Shown here one piece after another: positions 58,800 through 64,000 of a DNA stretch of 64,000 nt. Made by a program: the position numbers and the translations under genes. Each line of letters starts with the position of its first letter. Positions within the stretch are counted from its first letter, which is position 1. The notes under the pieces were generated by a model that worked only from the letters and a program-made list of their open reading frames with translations, did not search any database and had not been told where the DNA came from. This stretch comes from Chaenocephalus aceratus. Taxonomy: Eukaryota; Chordata; Actinopteri; Perciformes; Channichthyidae. The stretch lies in assembly GCA_023974075.1 (NCBI GenBank), contig CM043808.1, forward strand, positions 17,387,072 through 17,451,071, written 5' to 3'.

Positions 58800-59890
58800 A
58801 ATCAATCTTAATCTCAATCTTTATTTATTTATATAGCACATTTAAAACAACCTTCGGCTGACCAAAGTGCTGTACAGGACAGGCAGTAACTACAATAGTG
58901 AATAGCCCAATGGGAGTACGATAATAAAAACAATAATTAAAAACATAATAAAAAGCACAATAACTAGAAACATATAAAAAAATAAATAAATTAAAAAACA
59001 CATACAAATATAAAAATGTAATGCTCAACTAGTATTAAAAGCCAGTGCAAAGAGGTGAGTTTTTAGCTGGGATTTAAAAAGTTCAATAGACTCAACAGTC
59101 CGGATATGTGCTGGGAGGCTGTTCCACAGTTTGGGAGCTGCAACACTGAAGGCCCTGTCACCTCTGGTTTTTTTCCTGCTCCGAGGAACCACCAACATAT
59201 TCTGCTGAGCTGAGCGCAATGCTCTAGCAGGAGCATGGCGGTGCAACAACTCAGACAGGTAATGTGGTGCCAGTCCATGCAATGATTTAAAAACAACAAG
59301 TAAGTACTTGAACTGGATCCTGTAACTGACAGGAAGCCAATGAAGGTCTGCCAGAACGGGTGTGATGTGGTCATAACGTCTCTTCCCAGTAAGAAGGCGG
59401 GCAGCCGCATTTTGGACCAGCTGCAGGCGACGGATCAAGCACTTGTCAACACCAATATAGAGGGAGTTACAGTAGTCTAAACGAGACGTGATAAATAAGT
59501 GGATTAGCTGTTCAAATTCCTTACTAGGAAGATAGGCTTTTACCTTCCCCAGAAGCCGCAGCTGGAAGAAGCTTGTCTTGACAACTGAGCTTATCTGTTT
59601 GTCAAATTTAAAAGAGTTGTCAAAGATGACTCCAAGATTTCTGACAGAGGGACGGCTGTAGGAGGCTAAGGGGCCGAGTACACTATTAAAGCCATCCAGG
59701 AGTTCAGACTGTCCAAATATTATAATCTCTGTCTTCTTTTCATTAAGAGTCAAGAAGTTGATTTCCATCCATGATTTTATGTCTTTCAGACAGCTAAGCA
59801 AGGCAATCCTAGATTCCTTATTTGCTGTTATAGACAGGTATACCTGCAGATCATCTGCAAAGCAATGGTAAGAAATGTTGTGCTTTTTAA
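58800..59890 (-). mobile_element. 3' fragment of a Rex1/CR1-superclade LINE
   Basis: Minus-strand LINE remnant that interrupts the array spacer between copies 6 and 7. It starts at the RT catalytic box (HCFADDLQVYLS around 59845), continues through the C-terminal RT/thumb region and ends in a 3' UTR with 'gtgctatataaataaata' and a (TTGAGA/TTGA)n-like tail near 58800-58830. It is 5'-truncated. Confidence 0.8.
59025..59801 (-). pseudogene. LINE reverse transcriptase C-terminal region
   Basis: A 258-residue open frame. SWMEINFLTLNEKKTEIIIF, VRNLGVIFDNSFKFD, LDYCNSLYIG, LQLVQNAAARLLTG, HWLPVSYRIQFK and APKLWNSLPAHIR are the ordered landmarks of the C-terminal part of fish Rex1/L2/CR1 RT proteins. 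The same frame continues upstream through the FADD box to about 59885 without an N-terminus. Although open, it lacks the endonuclease and most of RT, so it has no function. Confidence 0.8.
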
Positions 59891-60160
59891 AAAGTCAACT
59901 TTAATGTCAATCTTCCAGTTTGTGTGTACAGACAGAGAGATCGAAATACTGTTTCCCACTATCCCGAATATAAAAACAATGAATATAGAGTATAACATAT
60001 AAAAATATGTGTGCAAATATATACAGTCAAAGACACATTTTTACATGTGATTGTGGACACATTAAGACCTAAATAAAAACACAACAATCAATATATACAA
60101 AATAACTTCAGTTTGGTGAGAGGCTACTCTAATATCGGCATCTTTGTATAACCAACAGCA

Positions 60161-61069
60161 CTAATGTTCCCTTTCTCCACACAAAGTGCACGTGTTTTTT
60201 AAAGCAAAAGCATAAAGGAGGGGATTAAAGCAGCTATTCACAAATACCAATGCTCCAAAAATGCTCCAGCTGTTCAAACAAAACTTCCATAGGCCATCAT
60301 TTTTTAGCAGAATAGCTGCCACACCAAGTACGTTTGTGATGTAATATGGCATCCATAGGATAAAAAAGGTCACAATGATACTTGTAATGAGCCGGGTCGT
60401 CTGTGGGTTGTTGAAGAAAGCTGTCTGGTTCACTTTTCTCTGGACACCAATGTATGAAAAGGCCACAAACGAAATTGAAACAAATCCTATGAGGCACTCT
60501 GGCAGCAGCACAACCACCAGCTGGGATGGGGGAGCATGGGAATCTGTGCAGAATGTCCCATGCTGGTCTTTGATCACCTGTCGGATCACTAAAGCAGGAA
60601 TAGACAGGATCACGGTAACCAGCCAGAGCAGAACCAGAAGCCTCATCTTTCCTACACGATCAAAAATGTTCTGCCGGTGCACCACCTGTAGGTAGCGCTG
60701 GACACTCAGCAGTGTCACCGAAAGCATGCTAGAATAGAGGCTGCACAACATGAGATACGTGAGGAGTTTACAGGCCACCAGGCCGAGAGTCCAGCCTTTC
60801 AGCAAAGTGTAAATCCACAGAGGCAGGGGGAGCAGGCAGATCAGATCTGATATGGCCAAATTCAGCATCAGACTCTGGCTCAGACTGGACAGGTGCTGCC
60901 AGTTTGGTTTGAGGATGATCACAGCAATATTCCCAGGAACTCCCAACAAGAAGCAGATGGACAGCACCACCGCTGGGACCAAACGGATGGAGACCCATGA
61001 GGCAGTAGATGGATGATCAGGAGTGGAGGAGATGTTAAAGGTGACCAGAGAGGAGTTGAATTCTTCCAT
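60161..61069 (-). CDS. LTB4R-like chemoattractant GPCR, copy 7
   Basis: Intact 302-residue receptor beginning MEEFNSSLVTFNISS. It has GVPGN (N47), LAISD (D75), C100, QRY (124-126), ILWMPYYITN in TM6 and NPLLYAF in TM7. Intracellular loop 2 reads VVHRQNIFDRVGKMRLL. Tail CTLCGEREH. It is the rightmost gene of the array, and its N-terminus is closest to the dead copy 5. An in-frame TAG lies a few codons upstream of the ATG. Confidence 0.85.
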   Translation of the reverse strand: MEEFNSSLVTFNISSTPDHPSTASWVSIRLVPAVVLSICFLLGVPGNIAVIILKPNWQHLSSLSQSLMLNLAISDLICLLPLPLWIYTLLKGWTLGLVACKLLTYLMLCSLYSSMLSVTLLSVQRYLQVVHRQNIFDRVGKMRLLVLLWLVTVILSIPALVIRQVIKDQHGTFCTDSHAPPSQLVVVLLPECLIGFVSISFVAFSYIGVQRKVNQTAFFNNPQTTRLITSIIVTFFILWMPYYITNVLGVAAILLKNDGLWKFCLNSWSIFGALVFVNSCFNPLLYAFALKNTCTLCGEREH

Positions 61070-61317
61070 GCTGCAAACTTGGTGCTAGACAAGCTGAGTG
61101 TTGGGCACCAAGTGAGTGATGATAGAGTGTTACACAGGATAAAGAGGACAGAATTAAAGAGGAAATGCCAAGGCTACATATCTAAATGCAAATTATGTTT
61201 TTCATGGCTGCATAGTTTTTCTTGGCCTCATTATATGATACATTTCCTGATAATCTGTTTCCTTGAACAGCTTTCACCACACAAAAAATAAAAGAACCTA
61301 TGTATAATGCCATTTTC
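61070..61317. other. Upstream flank of receptor copy 7
   Basis: Contains sequence homologous to the upstream flank of copy 4 ('aaagaggaaatgcca', 'aaatgcaaat', 'ttcatggct'). Probable promoter region. Ends at the Gypsy LTR. Confidence 0.4.
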
Positions 61318-62066
61318 TGTTAGGATTTTGTTTTAAATAGGACCCAGGCGCAGGCAATGACTTAAGATGTTTAAATGGTTTATTGTTCGGAGACTCAGGC
61401 AGGTTTGGAGACTATGGAGGTCCGCAGTGGGGGTAGGCAGTTCAGACTGGACTGAGAACAAGGCAGGCAGGTATGGTGAAGGAAGAAGCAGGCAGGTTGG
61501 CTGGAAGCTCTGGTGGTCGATGGCACTGGAAGCACAAGGAGAAACTAATTACAAAAAGTACAGAATAACACACAGACAAGATAACTGAATTGAGCAGCCA
61601 GGAGGATGCAATACCACTGGTGTAGAAAACAATCTGGCGGTGAGTTGCTGGGAGACTGGAGTAGATATGCTGTGTCGTGATTGGAATTATGAGGGACAGC
61701 TGAGTCAGTCAGTCACACACACACACACACACACAGTTTGGACCGTGACAGTATCCCCCCCCCCCTCAACGGGAGCCTCCAGGTGAACGACCAGGCTTGT
61801 CTGGGTGGTCTCTGTGAAAGTCCAGAATGAGAGAGGGACCTAGAATGAGCTTCAGGACCATAACCCTCCCAATCGACCAGATACTGGTACCCACGGCCCC
61901 GGCGGCGAATGTCCAACAGCCGTCGGACCGTGTAGGCCGGGTGATCATCAATAACAAGGGTGGGTGGAGGGGAGATGGCTGGAGGTAACAAAGGGCTGGA
62001 AAACACTGGTTTCAACTGGGACACATGAAAGGTGGGGTGAATTATCATGGAGGGAGGCAGCTTGAG
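61318..62066 (-). mobile_element. Older Gypsy chromodomain element, 3' part (Gypsy-1)
   Basis: On the minus strand a chromodomain-bearing integrase end (62048 to about 61760) is followed by a purine-rich tract (GAGGGGGGGGGGATAC, about 61751-61770) and an LTR, 61318-61750 (433 bp), beginning TGTCACGGTCC and ending CCTAACA. The body upstream is interrupted by Gypsy-2 at 62067. A (CA)n tract lies at 61712-61735 within the LTR. Confidence 0.75.
61713..62066 (-). pseudogene. Integrase C-terminus and chromodomain of Gypsy-1, interrupted
   Basis: The frame reads [20 protein letters not shown], a spacer, then [20 protein letters not shown] and DWEGYG, the C-terminal integrase motif plus a chromodomain. 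The second half of the chromodomain is altered ([14 protein letters not shown]), consistent with a frameshift after DWEGYGPE. Gypsy-2 has inserted right before this segment, removing the catalytic core from the same frame. Confidence 0.7.
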
Positions 62067-62516
62067 TGTTAGGAACCTTGACTCAATAGCTTGGAGGACT
62101 CAAATGCACGACCCAGAGACAAAAAGGTTTTGAAGAAAAAATAGTCTTTACTTGAAAATAAACAAAATCACTCTTTTAGAGGAATGAACAAACTGACAAA
62201 CGTAAAGCGCTCTCGTGGAGGGTAAAAAGCAAAACACTGGCTTTCATTAAACAATGGCTTAGATCTTACTTCTTGGAGCAATGAACAAGACGAACCGACA
62301 ACTAACAAGGGGAGACAGGACAATATATACATGAGGTAAGTGGGCACAGGTGGAAACAATCAGGGGCGGGGCAGACACTGATGATGGCGGGAAAAGGAAC
62401 CAGAGCAGGAAGTAAAGGGACCTGGAATGAGACAAGGTGAGTACAACATAAAACAGGAAGTGGAACATAAACTAAACTAACAAGACAAAACTTAACATAA
62501 TTGACGGGACACAACA
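62067..62516 (-). repeat. 3' LTR of Gypsy-2
   Basis: 450 bp with TG...CA ends. The polypurine tract abuts it at 62517-62530. The expected target duplication partner lies outside the window (left candidate TTGAG at 62062-62066). Confidence 0.75.
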
Positions 62517-64000
62517 GTACCCCCCCTTCTAGGGCCGACTCCTGACGGCCCAGGCTGCTCAGGGTGACGATCATAGAAGTCACTGATGAGTGTCTTGTCC
62601 ACAATGAACGTTGAGGAGACCCACAAACGTTCCTCAGTGCCGTAACCCTCCCAATCAACCAAGAATTGTTGTCCTCGGCCCCGTTTGCGAACCACCAGAA
62701 GTCTCCTGACTGTGTACACCGGGCCACCTTCAATGATCCGGGGTCGAGGGGGCTTGGAGGCGGGAACCAGAGTGCTCTCTGGAACTGGCTTGAGTTTGCT
62801 CACGTGAAACGTGGGATGGACCCTCAAAGATCTGGGGAGTTTGAGGCGCACAGAGACAGGGTTAATGACTCTTGAAATTGGGAAAGGACCCACAAACCTC
62901 GGTGCCAACTTCTTGGAGTGAACGTGTAGGGGTAGATCCTTGGTGGAGAGCCAGACTTTCTGGCCCGCCCTGTAGAGGGGAGCCGCACGCCGGTGGCGAT
63001 CCGCCGCTGACTTCATCCGGGTCGAGGTCCGGAGTAGCGCCTGCCGAGCACCGGCCCAAACCCGCCGACAGCGTCGGACCATGGCATGCGCGGATGGAAC
63101 CTTGACTTCTTCCTCATTAGCAGGGAAGAGAGGAGGCTGGTATCCATTAGCACACTGGAAAGGGGAAAGACCCGTGGCAGCCGAGGGGAGAGTGTTGTGG
63201 GCATACTCTATCCAGGTAAGGTGATCGCTCCAAGTGGTCTGCTTCTGGGACACGAGGCACCTGAGGCATGTTTCGAGGTCTTGGTTCAGGCGCTCTGTCT
63301 GACCGTTGGACTGCGGGTGGTAACCGGAAGATAAGCTGACGGTGGCGCCGAGGAGCTGGCAAAACTCCTTCCAGAAGTTGGAAATGAACTGTGGTCCTCT
63401 GTCGGAAACTATGTCACTGGGGAAACCATGGATTCTGAACACGTGAGTTAACATGACCTCTGCCGTCTTCTTGGCAGAGGGAAGTTTGAGCAGAGGAATG
63501 AAATGTGCCATCTTTGAGAAACGGTCTACCACCGTCAGGACGGTAGTGTTACCTTTGGAGGGCGGTAGTCCAGTCACAAAGTCCATGGAGATGTGCGACC
63601 ATGGTCGCTGAGGCACTGGGAGGGGCTGGAGAAGACCCATCTGGGCCCGGGACGAGGTCTTATTCCGGGCACACACTGGACAGGCCGCCACGTACTCGGA
63701 GACCTCTTTTTTCATGGCCGGCCACCAGAACCGCTGCTTTATGGCAAACATTGTTCGTCGGACGCCGGGATGGCATGTGAACTTTGACGTGTGAGCCCAG
63801 TGGATTACCTGAGAGCGTAAAGACACAGGGACAAACAAGCGGTTGCCTGGACACTCGCTGGGTGCCGGGCTCACAACATTCGCCTGCTTCACATCTGTTT
63901 CTATCTGCCATGTTAGCGACCCAACCACACAGTTCAGTGGAAGGATTGATACTGGTTCCTTGGCATTATGTTCAGGCTCAAAGAGACGAGACAGTGTGTC
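62492..64000 (-). CDS. Gypsy-2 pol, RNase H end, integrase and chromodomain (partial)
   Basis: Open from the window edge ([10 protein letters not shown], the end of the RNase H region) for 502 codons to a stop at 62492, which lies about 25 bases inside the LTR. Counting from the codon at 63928, the zinc-binding region (HPGVRRT; CPVC at 83-86) is followed by the DDE core, D116 (SMDFVTG), D176 (VSDRGPQF) and E212 (NGQTERLNQ). The [11 protein letters not shown] motif (371-381) and a chromodomain (about 404-455, YTVRRLL...FLVDWEGYG...) come next. The integrase inserts the cDNA into the host genome and the chromodomain can direct it to chromatin. No lesion is visible in this part; activity of the whole element is unknown. 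Confidence 0.88.
   Translation of the reverse strand, partial: DTLSRLFEPEHNAKEPVSILPLNCVVGSLTWQIETDVKQANVVSPAPSECPGNRLFVPVSLRSQVIHWAHTSKFTCHPGVRRTMFAIKQRFWWPAMKKEVSEYVAACPVCARNKTSSRAQMGLLQPLPVPQRPWSHISMDFVTGLPPSKGNTTVLTVVDRFSKMAHFIPLLKLPSAKKTAEVMLTHVFRIHGFPSDIVSDRGPQFISNFWKEFCQLLGATVSLSSGYHPQSNGQTERLNQDLETCLRCLVSQKQTTWSDHLTWIEYAHNTLPSAATGLSPFQCANGYQPPLFPANEEEVKVPSAHAMVRRCRRVWAGARQALLRTSTRMKSAADRHRRAAPLYRAGQKVWLSTKDLPLHVHSKKLAPRFVGPFPISRVINPVSVRLKLPRSLRVHPTFHVSKLKPVPESTLVPASKPPRPRIIEGGPVYTVRRLLVVRKRGRGQQFLVDWEGYGTEERLWVSSTFIVDKTLISDFYDRHPEQPGPSGVGPRRGGTVVSRQLC

Larger units (their letters stand above)
62067..64000 (-). mobile_element. Younger Gypsy chromodomain element (Gypsy-2), 3' half
   Basis: Inserted in Gypsy-1 and running off the right edge. 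The 3' LTR is 62067-62516 (450 bp; minus strand TGTTGTGTCC...GTTCCTAACA), preceded by a polypurine tract (AGAAGGGGGGGTAC). The pol frame upstream is open. The 5' LTR and gag lie outside the window. Confidence 0.85.

Overview
The window is vertebrate, almost certainly teleost, nuclear DNA. Genes have spliced introns with GT/AG borders, and there are long (TG)n microsatellites. The repeat load is typical of ray-finned fish: L2-like, RTE/Rex3-like and Rex1/CR1-like LINEs, hAT and Harbinger-like elements, Ty3/Gypsy chromodomain retroelements and a tRNA-derived SINE. No bacterial-style operon, CRISPR array or rRNA/tRNA gene is present.

Layout. 1-5.7 kb is intergenic, with one candidate first coding exon (minus strand, 1866-1893) of a gene that would leave the window on the left, and a fish repeat at 2.1-3.4 kb. 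5.8-8.1 kb holds the only conserved single-copy gene, a two-exon TENT5/FAM46 non-canonical poly(A) polymerase, closest to tent5a (minus). 8.1-23 kb is repeat-rich intergenic DNA: an internally deleted hAT element with intact target duplications (10.5-11.8 kb), a 5'-truncated L2-like LINE whose reverse transcriptase frame carries a 26-copy, ~32-bp minisatellite (14.0-16.5 kb), a solo LTR (18.2 kb) and several MITEs. 23.0-30.9 kb is a 7.8-kb composite inverted-repeat element flanked by a 7-bp duplication. It contains a second, inner pair of inverted repeats around a decayed gene for a protein with a C-terminal FEN1/XPG-like PIN nuclease signature and a cysteine-rich tail. 31-44 kb has a Harbinger-like MITE, a SINE, a decayed RTE/Rex3-like LINE ending in GATG repeats, and low-complexity fish repeats.

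44.3-61.1 kb is a tandem array of seven class A GPCR genes, all on the minus strand and most like leukotriene-B4-receptor-type chemoattractant receptors. Four look intact (48.2, 52.0, 56.4 and 60.2 kb). One lacks its 5' end and has a changed toggle-switch residue (44.3 kb), one is a chimeric, frameshifted partial duplicate (46.2 kb), and one has a deletion plus a nonsense codon (54.3 kb). All encode QRY or a close variant in place of DRY. The spacers are duplicated with the genes, so the array grew by unequal crossing-over, and one spacer copy gained a fresh retroposon tail afterwards. 61.3-64.0 kb holds two nested Gypsy chromodomain retroelements (minus). The younger one interrupts the integrase of the older one and has an open integrase frame that runs off the right edge.

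The strongest candidates for something undescribed are the PIN-nuclease element at 23-31 kb and the recombination history of the receptor array. Identities come from motifs read by eye. No database search was run.
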